Below are positions 32,554 to 45,649 of a stretch of 64,000 nt of DNA, piece by piece (the stretch's first letter is position 1; every line of letters begins with the position of its first letter). The stretch comes from Epiperipatus broadwayi. Taxonomy: Eukaryota > Onychophora > Udeonychophora > Euonychophora > Peripatidae. Location: the NCBI GenBank assembly GCA_028023455.1, contig JAQFVV010006221.1, positions 5,251,011-5,315,010 of the forward strand, written 5' to 3'. A model generated the notes under the pieces. That model was not told the origin of the DNA and searched no databases. It was given only the letters and a program-made list of their open reading frames with translations. The translations under genes were made by a program, and so were the position numbers.

Positions 32554-33950
32554 ACAAATGAGTGAATTGATCAGTATGAATAAGATCTAAAATCATTAAG
32601 AATATATTCAGTAACTTTTTTTGCCATTTTTTTCAATGACTTGTTTTTAATAAAAATGACAGATCTCGATCTCATAATTGTCCAATATGGTAGGCAGTGA
32701 ATGGAGTAAATTCAACAATGAGTTATAATAAACTATGATAATTACTATTTCACATATTAAATTTTCTTGTTTTATAATGCTAAATCTCTTTTCATTAAAG
32801 TTTTTATTATCACAACTATCCTTTATAAAATCTGTCTTCAATATTTTTGTTCTTTTAAAATTTGCACTTCTAATTTTGAAGTTAATATGGATGCCAATTT
32901 TCTTATCAGACAAGCAAGCAATACTGTTCTACGACCAGTTGTATTTTCATGAAATATAATTATGTTGGGATTTCACCCATTATTAAAACCATCAATGACC
33001 ACTAAACTAACTATCATAAATATTCCCCATTATGTTTTATATGATTAAAGAGTTTATCTTATTTGGATTTTCTAAATTAGATTCACCAAAAATTGTATGC
33101 CATTGTTGGTAATCAATAGATTCTCTTTGAATTCAAAATGCAATTTCAATCTTCATTAAGTTTATGTAAACCAATATTATTAATTCTGTATTTGGACCTG
33201 AAATTGTGAAGATAGTTTTTTCTATTTTGTATGCCTTGTGTTAAAGTATTGGAATACCAGTTTCAAACGTTTTCAGAAATATCAAATTCATCTTAAAGAT
33301 CTGTGGAAATACTTTGTATATCGAATAGATTCTTAAGTTGTGTTACATTTGTATTTGATGGCTTTTAAATATAAGTATCAATTTTAAATGGAGATATTTT
33401 ATTCAAGCATCTGACTTTTTTTATTATCTACTATTAAAATTTTTAAATTGTAAATCAAAATTTGTTTCTAATTATCTTTCTTTTATGATCTTCTTTTTAG
33501 GCTATCTTTAAATGGAATTTTTTTTTAATAATATATAAAATGTTTTTCATTTATATTGAGCATTTTATTTTTACACTGATTATTTTAAAATATTGAACAC
33601 AATTATTAAAATACTACATAGCAGTTTGATATAAAAATATTATTTGTTCACACCTATTATCAGTAGTTATGTTTTTTTTAAATAAAGATGCTTTTCACAT
33701 TTTCACTTTTGCAATATTATGAGTACTAGCATTTATATTTCAATTATAGTAATTTTATTATATTCTTAATATATATTTATATCATTAATACTAACAAAGT
33801 AAATTTAATTTATAGAATTTGGAATTACTTTTTTCATATTTATAATTTTAATTTAACCATTATATATATAACAAATAAAATGTCCATTAATTAAAAACTA
33901 TTATAATAACAAAAATAAATATAATGCTGAATAACTATTGTATACAATCC
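32554..33950. other. AT-rich stretch without recognisable genes
   Basis: Overlapping low-complexity ORFs at 32,647-32,959 on both strands are not credible. No repeat boundary seen. Confidence 0.5.
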
Positions 33951-33951
33951 A

Positions 33952-34128
33952 CAGAAGTACTTTCGGTTAATTCCTTAACCTTCATCAACTGCTATTAAAT
34001 TCAAAAAACAACGGAAGTAAACATCATCAACTCAAATCCCATGAATCCTTAATTTTAATGTTAGCAGCTTGTTTTATGATTTAAATGGCAATTGAGAAGG
34101 GCTAAGGAATTAACCAAAAGTATTTCTG
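33952..34128. mobile_element. Small hairpin MITE, 177 bp
   Basis: The left arm 'CAGAAGTACTTTCGGTTAAT' and onward (33,952-33,992) is the imperfect reverse complement of the right arm ending 'ACCAAAAGTATTTCTG' (about 34,087-34,128), about 40 bp with several mismatches. No clear target-site duplication is visible. Confidence 0.6.
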
Positions 34129-35379
34129 CTGATTGAAAGATTGTATTTAATAGGTAATTACCATTATTTTTATTATTATATATATACGATTCCATTTTTT
34201 TTTATCATTGCAACATTAGAATGGAGAAATTGATATAAAATATAAATTAGGAATAAATGGATTTTCATGAATACAATGATTAGTGTAAACACTACAACAT
34301 TTTTAGTATGACAATGTCCCTGACAAAAACTAATCTTTATTTCAATATTTGAAATAACTAATATGAAGCTGGGATTATACATAAAGATATTTAAAGTAAA
34401 TAAAATGTATGAGTTGATAAAAGTTTTGTAGATAAAAAATGTTTTATATTTTCATTAATTGTTCTACTATAGAGTTGTCACTATTTTTCAAATCAATCTT
34501 TTTGTTATTCTTTTCTTTTTGTTGTTGTTGTTTGATTCTACTGAATCTCTAGGCAATCTTTTGTGATTGGATCACATGAAATGTTTTTACTGTGTCATTA
34601 TTATATTTTTTTGCTATAAGCAGATAAGAAAAATGGCAGCATATGAGATATATACTTGGAGGATCTTTATTGGTTGCCAAGATTCCTAGCAATGGCTTAG
34701 GATCAATTTTTAATGTGAATGTCTTTTTTTTGTACAGACATTCATAAAATTTCTTCACTTTTGCCACCAAACCACGAATAGGTCTCTCATGGTAAACATA
34801 CATCATGGATGATTCCCTTTTGTAATTATTCCTGTAGATAAAAATTGCTCTAATCCTTACTGGAATTATCACCATGATGACAAGCTCAGGTTGTAATGAA
34901 CGAGTCTTAAACTTAGCTATGTGTTATCAAAGTCATGAAAAGCTCCCCATCCCCAGGTCTAGTATGATTTCTTATTCAGTTGTTTTAATCCTATGATACT
35001 TCCTCGTAATTAGTTAATCCTAAGAATGATTGGAGTTCTCTTTTATTAAAAGAAACATGAGCCTTTGGAATTGCTTTTACTTTAGATTTAGAAGGCTGGC
35101 TCTAATGCTTGAACAGAAATTCCAAATTATTTTTCTGTGTTGAATATTTACATGAGACTTCTGATGGAAACTGGGCAGTGCTTAAAAGATTTGATCACCA
35201 GAAGAAAAACATCAAATTATTTGGGAGCATTTAGTATAGCAATTTGCCAATTGATTAATTATATTCTGGAAAATTTATAGAAATACTGGAACATAAAAGA
35301 ATAAACATTTATGAATCATTATGTTCAGAGTCTTTGAATTCTTTCTATTGTATTTTGTTATTTTTTTAGAATATAAGAA

Positions 35380-37015
35380 TATCTGAAGTATATCTTGATG
35401 ATTAAATATTTAATCACTGTCAAAATGCGTATAGTATCAAATGCCTTTTCATAATCTGAAAATCCAAAGCATAATGACGACCCTTGTTGATCTTTTCTAT
35501 GACTTTTCTCAATACATGTATATGATCGACCATGTTAAAACTATTTTAAATTCAACATAGATGAGTCGTAAACACTAGTAATTTGATAAAGATATTTAAT
35601 AGAACTTAGAGAAGATTAATAGGATTGCAATTTCTAATATCTTCACATTTTTACAATACCAGCATCACTATTATATCTGGTATATCTTATCATTTAAACA
35701 TTTAATATATAGTCATGTCAAAAATTTATTTTCTCTTTTTAAGATATCAATAATAATTCCACCATTTCTTGGCACTTTCTTCTTCTTATAGACTTAATTA
35801 TATATATCCCTTCATTGGAAATGATTGACAATTCAGATGTTAGTGTAGTTACTTTTAGTTTTATTATTGTTCATTATTACTATATAATTCTTTACAGATC
35901 ACTTATACACATTCCATGATGTTCTTTCTTTTTTTTATTAGTAGCTTCACCATTTCTTTTTATCGCAGAAACAACTTACCTTTCAATACTAAGATATTTT
36001 ATATTTATGAAACTTTTATTCTCTTCTATAGCTTTCCTTGCTGATTCACAGTTATATTTTTTTACATCATTAAGTCTTCTTCATACAATTTTACAAAATC
36101 CCAGACATCGAGTTCTTAATGGATCATAAAAAAAATTTTCATATATATTTTATTTTCTTTGTATATTGTCTTAGATGAAATTTTATTGATTTGCTCTTTT
36201 TGTTGTTGCAGTTCTTGATAGAGTATTGATTATCTTCATAATGATTTCACTCATGTCTGAATCAGCTTCAAAGTTTATTTCAAATAATTAGCAAATTCTA
36301 CTTTAAATTCTTGCAATATTTCTGAAGGTTAGGAATATCATCTTTTAATACTATATTTTTTAATAATTTCTCTAATTTTGCATCTTACTAATAAGATGTT
36401 TTTTTCTTATGTTAAATCTATTAAGAACATTACAATTTTGCAAGACATATTTTCTATTAATCTGCTGCATTTTCATTTGAATGTCTCCATATCAATTTCT
36501 AATTAATATTTTTTTCAAGAAAAAAATCATAACGTATAGTTTTTATTTTTCTGCTAATTTCACACTTTTGGGTCTTCTCTTATTTGTGTAAATATAATCA
36601 AATTTTATCACCATGCTTTTATCTTTCAATCCTTTTCTCATTCTTGCATTAAAGTTTTCCCACGACAACTTTAAAATGTTGGAGATAATCAGAATAAAAA
36701 TGTTTGGGGCATAAACCTGAATTATCTGCATTTATTAACTTCCATTAAGTTGAATAAGTAATATTGGCTCTTTATCTGTTATACCATTAATCTCGACATT
36801 TTATTTATGATGATTACATTCCATTTGTATTTCCAATATTTGTGCTGATGTAGTAAAGTACAAGCCCAATTTTCAAATTGTCTATCCGCTTTTTCTTCTA
36901 ACTTCATGAAGTCCAACAATATCTCGTTTAATATTTGGCAGTTCTTTCAATTCCATGCGATCTTCTTTTACTTGAAAGTGATTTGCAGCTAAATAAAAGT
37001 CAGGCTGGATCTGAT
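35380..37015 (-). pseudogene. RTE-type LINE copy, antisense, decayed
   Basis: Minus-strand sequence from about 37,010 matches the start of the main RTE ORF: a 'TTTATTTAGCTGCAAATCAC' region, then 'LHEVRRK', where the main copy has LCEVRRK. 36,731-36,543 reads 'MQIIQVYAPNIF' and 'WENFNARMRKG', equivalents of IIQVYAQT and GDFNARIG with the D replaced by N. Around 35,440-35,500 'SDYEKAFDTI' marks the RT FxDYxKAFD block. Beyond about 35,380 the similarity fades. Many indels; dead. Same family as 28,874-32,054 by position-by-position similarity. Confidence 0.7.
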
Positions 37016-37849
37016 ATTAGATAATATATAACAGATAAGAAGTAAATGCATAATGAAATAAAGCAAATTCATTCTAAATTTGTAATACATTTTGTAGAAT
37101 TAAATGTTCCTAATTTTATTTATGAAACATTAAAACACATGTACAAGTGTGTTTCTTTAATTTCAATTAGCAATAAAATAAGAGAAATGTTGAAAATTTT
37201 GTTGTGACATCCGATAAAGACTGCCATATTTGTAATTCTTTGGATCAAGTTCCTAATAATAATTGAAAAACTCACTATATCTTATCTAATTTCTATATTT
37301 ATAAGTTATTTCAGAAATAATGGAAAAATGTTATAAAAAATAAGCAGAATACCAAACAATTGATAGACAAGTTTTTAATTTTTCCCCAGGATAGCTATTT
37401 ATAGATGTATAGAAATCACATGAAATTATGAGGCACAGATAAAATAGAATGCAATTTATAATCTCAATTTTGAAGTGAATTAAGTTTTTAATCTTTTTTT
37501 TTATTAAGAGAAATTTATTATATGGTACAAAGCTACATTTTGCCATTACATGCTATTACAGTATAATACAAATTGTTTATTTTGTTACACTATGGTTTCA
37601 GATGTAAATCATTCAGCTTTAAGCTATTTACTTCTATGTATGTAGTTGCTTCTCCAACAGTTCAATTTTGTAGATTTAGTGATCATCTTTTTTATTTGAA
37701 GTTTCTCCAATTGACATTTACCAAAATAATCTGGAGTCATTAAATTTTCTTTTTGTTTGATTTTTTCTATAGTTCCATTCTCAGTGGATTTCCCATTTTT
37801 GCAATAGTGATTTTATATCATATGCACCATAATGCAAAGTACATGAAGA

Positions 37850-40800
37850 TTGCAAATTCTGCATAAATGTCTTGTTTGATGCACCGTTTAATGGGTATAA
37901 ATTGCCCAAATGGATTGTTTGTTTATTTTGTAAGTGTTCTATGGTAATTTAATTTATTACATCTTATAAATATGTGATCAATGGACTCCTTTTCTCTGCC
38001 ACACATCTAGCACATAACATCTATCTTTATATTTATTTGGTGTGCCAGGTAGGCATTTGTGGGAAGGGAGTCCAGGTTACATTTGATTATAAAGTCTTGG
38101 TACTTTGGTTCAATCAACCAATAATGAGATTTATATATCATTTACTGATTGGTGATGTCCAATTTTTTGTCGATTACGTGTTTTTCTCCATTTAATAATT
38201 TGTGTGCTGTCCAGTATTTTATTTTATTTGTGATTGAGTTTTCTTTTATGTCAATTACCTTTTGAATATTTGTATATAAAGAACTAATCCACTTGGTACA
38301 GCTGGTGGGGGCCAATCCATAAAGGTGTTTGTCTTCTTTGGTGATATGGTTGGGTATTTGTTTATCATATTATCAGGGTATTTGTTTATTATATTAATGA
38401 GTTATAATTATTTTGAATAATTAATGTTTTAATAGAATGGAGTGAAAGGCCATTAAGTCTTCTTGGTGTTTGTGATGTTCAGAGACTGATATCCCCCAAA
38501 ACAGTTTAGTACAAAAGGCATTTACTTTTTGAGCGAATTTTTTGGATGGGCATATCCCATCCAGAAAATAGGTGATTTTCATGGACATCAGTGAGTTGAG
38601 TAGTACAATCTTACCTTGTAATGAGATATATAGCCTGGTAAGTGAAGTGATTGTATTGAGCTTAGTAGTGATTTCTTCAATTTAGTGCCTCATCAATTCA
38701 TTTGATTTGCAAAAGTCAAAATCTAGAAATTTTTATGGATTTGCCATGAAATTTGATTTTATTCTCTTTCCATTCAGCAATTTCCACATGGCTGATTTGG
38801 TGATGTTAAATTTCAATTTGACATGGTTGGTATAATTGGATAACCTAATTTGGGTATATATTTGCTGGGAGACAGACAAGTACATCATCAATATAATTGA
38901 TGTGCCTTATCTCCGATCTGATGGCAGGCACATGATCTCCCAGAATCAACTTCTCGATCTCTAATGGATTGATATATGCTATAAATAATAGCACACTGAG
39001 CAGATATCCCTGAGGGATCGAGATGAAAGGATAAAACGCAGGGGTGACTTTGCCATTCATTGTGATAAATATAGATCTATGTGTTAGTAGTTGGAAATTA
39101 TTTTAAGGTAGACCCCTGGCACCTCATATTCTTGGAGGATGTCCATCAGGATGTTTGGTCTGATGGAGTTGAATGCCATATCCAGTTGGACAGCAATCAG
39201 CTTGGACATTCTTTTGGCCCTAATATAATCTAGACGGAGCTTTATTTGGCTGATCCTTCTTAGCATATTGATCATTAGAAATAAAGTTGAGGATTTTGTT
39301 TTGTATTTGATCTTTGATTAGCTGCTCAATTATTTTTATTAATGGAGGGATAATCAAAATGGGTCTTATGTTTTTTAGCTCAGAGGCTTCCCTCTCTTTT
39401 TTAAAAATGGAACAGGATATTGGGCATAAGTTTTTGACCTCCCTATAACCCTGTGTGAGGTGCTCAATCATGACTTTGATTATGGATGCTGAGAATCTCC
39501 AAATGAAGGAGGACAAATTTTGGTATTCCATGTGCCCCTGGGTGAATTCTTTCTGGGAGACTCCTAATCTTAAGCTGTATCTTCTCCAAAGTTCTATCAT
39601 GAGAACTATCTGGGTCAAGATATATGGCCTCACTGATGTCTCTGCTCTTTTTCAATTGAAGCCTTGCTCGAAATTGCTGCTGAATAGTATTTATCATTTC
39701 TGAACCTATGAGTGTACTGTCTTATCCTCATCCCCAGTGTCCATCAGATGTAACTACTAGACTAACACCACTGATAAAAATCCCCAAGCCTGTTTGATGG
39801 ATAAATATTCTACCAGAGATCTCTGTTGATCTTTATATTGACCTTTGAAGGCAATGAGTCGTTCAACAAATTCGGTATTTAAGGTGGAAGGAATGGTTGC
39901 TGTAATTTCTTTGTCTATTGACCCCAGATCTGCAAGCAATCTTATCAATCCTTTTTTGTTGACTGATTTCATTGATTATGTATTGGAGAAAGGTGATGAA
40001 AGAGAACCAAGCCTCTTCCATTGGCATTCTCAGGATGTCAATTCTATTGAAGCAGATATAGGCTTCAGAGAATAGCTTTTCTGGAGTTGTTTGCTTGAGT
40101 AGCATTCTAATAGTTGTACCTATTTCATCAATGATTGCCCCCCTGATGCCCACTTCCATACCTACATTTAAAATAAGATGGTTGGAAAAAGACAGGCCAA
40201 AGTTTATCATTGATGTTAAAATGCAAACTTGGTGAGTATTAAATTAGGTCAATAAGTGATCTTTTTTATGTATAAGGAAAAGGCATTGTTGGGAAATAGG
40301 CCTTCTCCACACATAACCACTCTGTTGAGACAGTAAACATATTTTTTATTGAATTTGTCATATGTTAAATTGAAGTTACCCATAATGATAATTGGGGATT
40401 GATTAGATGCGATGACTAAGTTTAGTTTTGATCATTTTCCAAATATAGGTAGATTAGGTTGATCTGAAATTGATTTTAGGTTAAATGTATGATTAAACAG
40501 CTTGAATCGAGTCTGGGATTAATTAGAATTGCCAATCCTCTTGCAGCAGTCATTGAGGTTGAGCAATTGAAATAGCCAGATTTTAAAAGATTAGATGGAT
40601 TTTATAATTTGAATTATTATGAATTTTAGTTTCGGCTATGCATATAATATTGGATTTATGTTTAATTTATCCAATCTTTTATTGCATGAACTCTATTAAG
40701 TGTGTTAAGTCCGCAAACATAATCCCAAAGAATTTTAGCTTCATTTAATTCATGTTTTATGATATATGCTTGAATTGGCCCTGCAACTACTCATTAGCCA

Positions 40801-41200
40801 TTTTCTATTCCATTACTGTGATTATAATTTTTTCCTCTGTTCCATTTAAATGAATGTTCAGTGTATAATTATATTCTTCAGTTGATAGATTATATTCTTC
40901 AGTTGATAAGTTATGTGGCTTGGGTTTATCTGATTTAATATAGAGATTTAGCCTTTCAATATAAGCTCATCTTCTTGTTCCCGATAATCTTGAATTTTCT
41001 TCTCTCCATTAGTCATGTTATGACAGCCCTTGGTCTCTGGGATAGTGAAAGTTTTTTCTCCATTTCTCTTCTTCATCACTATTTTGGCTCAGATTGAGTG
41101 GGGAGATTGTGTCATAGCTCTTCGTTTACTTTCTTGTCTTCTTTATTTTTTCCATGGGATCATTTTTATTTGAATGATCTGTATCTGATGTTTTTTTACC
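37850..41200 (-). pseudogene. LINE ORF2 (endonuclease, RT, CCHC tail), antisense
   Basis: The minus strand gives, in order, an endonuclease block 'MGNFNLTYDKF' (about 40,390-40,360, GDFN with D to N), a linker, 'IRPILIIPPLIKIIEQLI' (about 39,380-39,320), 'QLDMAFNSI' (about 39,190, the KAFD-type block), 'SIPQGYLLSVLLFIAYINPLE' split across 38,960-39,030, and 'YIDDVLVCLP' (38,860-38,900, the catalytic DD pair). Near 37,975-38,025 a C-x2-C ('LCARCVAEK') and, one frame away, 'ESIDHIFIRC' together give the CCHC-like C-terminal finger of many LINE ORF2 proteins. Stops and shifts are frequent. The clade is not certain; the RT is unlike the CR1 and RTE copies here. Confidence 0.7.
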
Positions 41201-41379
41201 CTCTTCACAGTCTACAAAGGACCACATAGAATCAACTTCTAGATCACTCTGTCATAAAAGTTATTGGGGGTGTCATTAGTTAATGTTTTATCTGAGCCAG
41301 GTTCACTGTTGCTTCATTTTCTTTCAGGCATATTACTGTTTACCTGTGGGTTCAAGGTAGTGATTATATTGCTATATGT

Positions 41380-42112
41380 TTTACTGCTTTGGTCTATTGA
41401 TTTTCCATGTGTCAGGCTTTGTAAGTCTATGATAGTTGCTTTTACTTATCTCATTGAGTAAGCATTCCATTTCCGAAGGTTCTGGTGTTATATTTGTAAC
41501 ATTAGTATCAGTACTCATGCTGTTTTGCTGTTCGATTTCTGTTTCCATTCTGAGTCTCAGCCAGTTGGATGAGATTGAGAATTTTTTATTTATATTTTCC
41601 ATGTTTATTATTCTCTTATCTTTTTTTTTTGGACATCTATGCACTTTATTTTGGGCCAGTTTTTACATATTCTGGCCTCACAATCTCTAATGAGGTGAGT
41701 CCTTGCTAAGTAGTAACAGCATTGAGGTGCTATCCATGAAATGTGACAAGCATTGGTGATCCATGTGAGTAGATAACAGTCGAGATTTCATTGAGGTGGT
41801 ATCTGTATTTAAGAGAATTTTTCCATTAATCCTGTAGTTATATTTAATATTCGAAATGTATTCTACTAAATTTGCCAATGATGTTTTCTAAGGCTGTTTT
41901 CCGAATCCCATTAAGCAATTCTTTATTGTTCCAGCTAGGTTGATGGCTCTAATGATGTCTATAGTGTATAGTATTTTCCCTTCCAAATTTCTTATTGTGT
42001 TCTTGAAGGCATTCTGTTGAGCATAGGTTTTAAACTCTACCATAATATATCTGTCATTCAGATGGGTAAAAATATGGTTGATATCCATCCAAATGTCTTT
42101 GTTCATTACCAT
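41380..42112 (-). pseudogene. LINE ORF1 with RRM-like and CCHC zinc-knuckle segments, antisense
   Basis: From an ATG at 42,112 the frame reads 'RYIMVEFKTYAQQNAF', similar to the RNP1-type strand of RRM-like gag proteins, then 'GTIKNCLMGFGKQP'. Shifted frames at about 41,640-41,780 contain 'CCYYLARTHLIRDC' (C-x-x-C style knuckle with H and C) and 'CKNWPKIKC'. A lysine-rich stretch 'CPKKKDKRI' follows at about 41,640. ORF1 proteins of this type bind element RNA. It lies directly upstream of the ORF2 remnant on the same strand, as expected for one element about 4.3 kb long. The start is not certain. Confidence 0.55.
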
Positions 42113-42754
42113 GTTGTAAAACTTATTGATTAGAAATTTGTATGATAAATTTTTAAATTTTATAATAGTTATTTATTAGTTCAGTTCTGTAGTTAACTGA
42201 TATGAAATATATTTTCATAAATAAGATATACTAGATTGCAAAGGGTCTCAGCTTTTATAAGACTTTATTTCAATATTTTATAAAGCCTTTAAATTTGAAC
42301 CAAGCCCTTTATAATAAAAAAGTGCCTAAATCATATTAACCATTGTCATAAAAAATGGAATTCAAAATTAAAGAAAAATAAATAGCTTACTAAACAAAGA
42401 ATGTCAAAAACTTTTAACATAAAGTTAAGTTCAGGCTACAATATAAAAAATAAAGCTGTTTTCCACCATATAATTGATATCTTCTATAACTGAAACTAGA
42501 GTTTATAGTATATCTGTACCATTAAGTGAAGAAATCCAGGAAGTTGAGAAAGACAGTTTTAATAAAATAAAGCATTCAACAAGAAATTAAGAGACAATTG
42601 GGAATTATTGACAAGTTAAAGATAAAAGGAAATCAATGAAATACACATAGATTTCTATCATGTTCAATAACTATCGAAATTTAATAGGTATATCAAATAC
42701 TTTAAAAAAAATGAATATCAATTTTCTTATGAATATGAATAGAATAAGATCAGA

Positions 42755-43863
42755 TTTATTTTTAATATAACTATCATTTTAATCTTGGAGCATATTAATC
42801 TATGTTCTGACCAATAATCTATGTTGTCTAGTAAGTGCTATAATAGATATTTCTAAAAACACAAATGTTAATGCTTTTATGAAAGTGACTGAATTAAGAC
42901 CCATTTTTTAATGCAACTCATTCTTTAATCTTGGAATATTCTAATCTGTAATCTGAGCAACAATCCATGCTTGTAAGTACTCTCATAAGATAAACTTGTT
43001 TTGTCTTTTTACTTCAAATTATAATTTTATTAAATGCTTACTATTATTTCAGTAATAGTTTTAACAAGGCTGTAAACCTTAGCAATGAGCGTCTGAAAAA
43101 ATCGTCACTAGGGACCTCTGTAGGTCTTTAAAACACATGCTTACGTAAGCATGTGTTTTAAAGACATACAGAGGTCCCTAGTGACGATTTTTTCAGACGC
43201 TCATTGCTAAGGTTTACAGCCTTGTTAAAACTATTATTCAAATTATAATGTAATTTATTAAATGCCATTGTTTTGAGCAAGGATGCATCCATGTTTTTTA
43301 GCATTTTTCTGCTAAATAAATGTTTTTAATATGTAGTTCATGTGTTGTGCAAAAATTTAATAACAAATCTTTTGAATTTGTAGCACCAATATCATTATTT
43401 TCAACAACTTTTAACCAAAATCTGTTATTTATAATAACACATGCATTAAAATCTCCAAAATGAAAAACTTGATCTTTTAATCATATTGCTGTAATAATGT
43501 TATCCATCAAGAAATAAAAAAAACCCTTTTCTCTGAGTAATTTGAATCTAATTTTGGAGCATATGAACTAGTAAAATGAGCTTTAATGCAATTTTGCAAG
43601 CCAAGTTTTAGTATTATTTTCTTTCATTTATATAATGAGAAATTCCAAGAATAGAACTAAAGTAAACTTTACAGCAAATCATTGACTGATCTGCTCTTCC
43701 AAAAAAAATTATAGTTATTTTTCTGTTCTATTAAACCTCCTTTCTTTGGAAAATGGAGTTTACTAAGGACAGCTATATTGATCTTAAATCTTGACAAATC
43801 CGTACCTACCAGTGCAGACTTCTGTGCTGGTCTTGAAGAGTTTGTTTCAAACAAAATCCACAT
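42755..43863 (-). pseudogene. LINE endonuclease fragment of another family (CFDP2-like), broken by a palindrome
   Basis: The minus strand reads 'RPAQKSALVGTDLSRF' and 'INIAVLSKLHFPKKGGL' (catalytic E replaced by K), then 'NNYNFFWKSRSVN', then 'FGDFNACV' in a neighbouring frame (about 43,470), 'KDLLLNFC', 'TWMHPCSKQWHLIN' (about 43,270-43,310). This series is typical of LINE endonucleases annotated in animal genomes as craniofacial development protein 2-like. The frame is interrupted at 43,236 by a palindrome and resumes beyond 43,053. The terminal SDxRL block is present twice ('CSDYRLEYSKIK' near 42,950 and 'WSEHRLICSKIK' near 42,800), so the end of the fragment is duplicated with a period of about 155 bp. 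Confidence 0.7.
43053..43236. repeat. Near-perfect 184-bp palindrome
   Basis: Two arms of 92 bp meet without a spacer at TACGTA (centre 43,144/43,145). I see one mismatch (TAGGTC against TATGTC). It is flanked by imperfect direct copies of CAAATTATAAT..TTATTAAATGC at about 43,015-43,039 and 43,240-43,266. It interrupts the LINE endonuclease frame. A single strand would form a very stable hairpin. Confidence 0.9.
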
Positions 43864-43871
43864 TTAATGTT

Positions 43872-44281
43872 GCCTTGACAACAGCTTGAGATTGTTGATT
43901 GTTACCTATATTGGGATTCTAAGTGCTGACTAATTTCCAATGGTTACTTATAAACCCATTTAGTCTTGAGCATAATTATACTTATTATTTAAGTAATACT
44001 TTGAGTACAATTTGAAATTTATAAATGCAGTTTGTAATGTTATAATTGACTATTTATTAGTCAGCATTCAGAATAGGTTATATTTACCTATTTACGGAGG
44101 TTTATTTACATGTTTTTGTATCAATAATTTTTAATTTCTGTGGCCAAGTTGCAATCTTTAATGTCTACGTAAATATATGGAACCATAAATATAGGTGGGA
44201 TTCCACCTTTATTGTTAAAAGCCTTGACAACAGTTTGAGATTGTTGATTGTTATTTATACTGGGATTGTCTAGTGTTGACT
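43872..44281 (+). repeat. Direct repeat pair of about 60 bp
   Basis: GCCTTGACAACAG and the following 47-48 bp occur at 43,872-43,931 and 44,221-44,281 with about eight differences. The right copy abuts the inverted-repeat element starting at 44,292. Confidence 0.75.
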
Positions 44282-44291
44282 GGTTTAGGGA

Positions 44292-44574
44292 CCTAAAAAA
44301 TGTCTCAAAATAGTAATCTTACATAGCAATAAATTGGCATGTCTTGTGATAATCCATTACAGTGATAGAATTAATAATAATAATATCAGTATAGTGATAA
44401 AATAAAAGATAGTGGTAGTACTAAAAGTATTGTAAGTATACTTATAATACTTTCATTACTACCACTACTTCCTACTTTTTATCACTACACTGATATTTTT
44501 AGTATTAATTTTACCACCACCTCCTAATTTATCACTATACTGATATTATTATTATTATTATTAATTCTATCAAC

Positions 44575-44649
<75 letters not shown>

Positions 44650-44771
44650 TCCTAATTTATCACTATACTGATATTATTATTATTATTATTAATTCTATCA
44701 ACGTAATGATCATCACCAGGGATGACAATCTATTTTGTTATGTGAGATGATCATTTTGAGACATTTTTAGG
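44292..44771. mobile_element. Long inverted-repeat element with (TTA)n core
   Basis: The left arm starts CCTAAAAAATGTCTCAAAAT at 44,292 and the right arm ends with its complement, ATTTTGAGACATTTTTAGG, at 44,771. The arms extend inward through 'GATAGAATTAATAATAAT' and 'ATATCAGTATAGTGATAAA', making imperfect arms of well over 100 bp. An inner hairpin 'AGTATTGTAAGTATACTTATAATACT' region lies at about 44,428-44,453 (imperfect). The (TTA)n tract at 44,575-44,647 has expanded within the right arm and part of the arm is duplicated around it. No ORF; a MITE or foldback element. Confidence 0.7.
44575..44647 (+). repeat. (TTA)n microsatellite, about 24 units
   Basis: Uninterrupted TTA/ATT repeats that lie between two copies of the flanking 'AATTCTATCAACGT' sequence. 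Confidence 0.95.
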
Positions 44772-45649
44772 CTTTTTCCACTTTACGATGGGCAAGGATA
44801 CCTAAATAGAGTTACCTAAACCTACAATCTTTGTCAGATAAAACCATTATTTCAAATTCTTTTTCAAACTAATTCATTAGGAATTGTACTGTTATGAGAA
44901 AAGATTACAATTAAGGATTACCAACTTAGTAAACTTATCTCTGTCATTGCTTTTTAATTCTCAAGAGCTTGAGTTAAAAAAATGAAAGTTAGAGTAGAAG
45001 TATGTGTTGTAATTAAAAACTGGAAAGGTGGTTGCACAATCCCATTATTACTGATGACCAATGGCATTAAAGGCTCATGATGACTGAATCCTATGTCACC
45101 TTATGTGACTGAAGAAGAAAAAGGGATAGACAGGAAAGACTATCAACAACAATAGCTAGCCTTTGATGAACCAATATCCTATCCTACAAGATTGTAAGTA
45201 ATACTCTTCATCAGATACAATTTATTATTATTATTCCACATCTGAAGGTCTTTTCATTATTTTCCACCTGTGGTGTCGGACAGTAGCCTGAGCACAGGAT
45301 TTGATAAAAGCACAATGTATATAACAATATTACTATAAAAGTATGCATACAATTAACAAAATAAAACAAAACCAAAAAAACATCAAACAAAAATAAGAAA
45401 TTATCTGATACAATCATTAAAACCTAAATTTTTATTTGGTCTAGCTTGTTTTTTTTCCTCTTAACCAAATGCTTTTTTTGATCAAGTTACTATTATATCT
45501 TTTGTACTCTTTCTCCTAAAAATAATTTACGTATCACCACTGAAACTCATAACACACCTGGATGTGTGCTTGTTACCTATACCATACTTTGGCTTGTTAA
45601 AATATATTTCACATATGAACTTTGATAATTGTATATAAAATTAATATGT

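Noticed and set aside
39455-40075. Plus-strand ORFs at 39.4-40.1 kb
   Set aside because: They are shadows of the antisense LINE ORF2.
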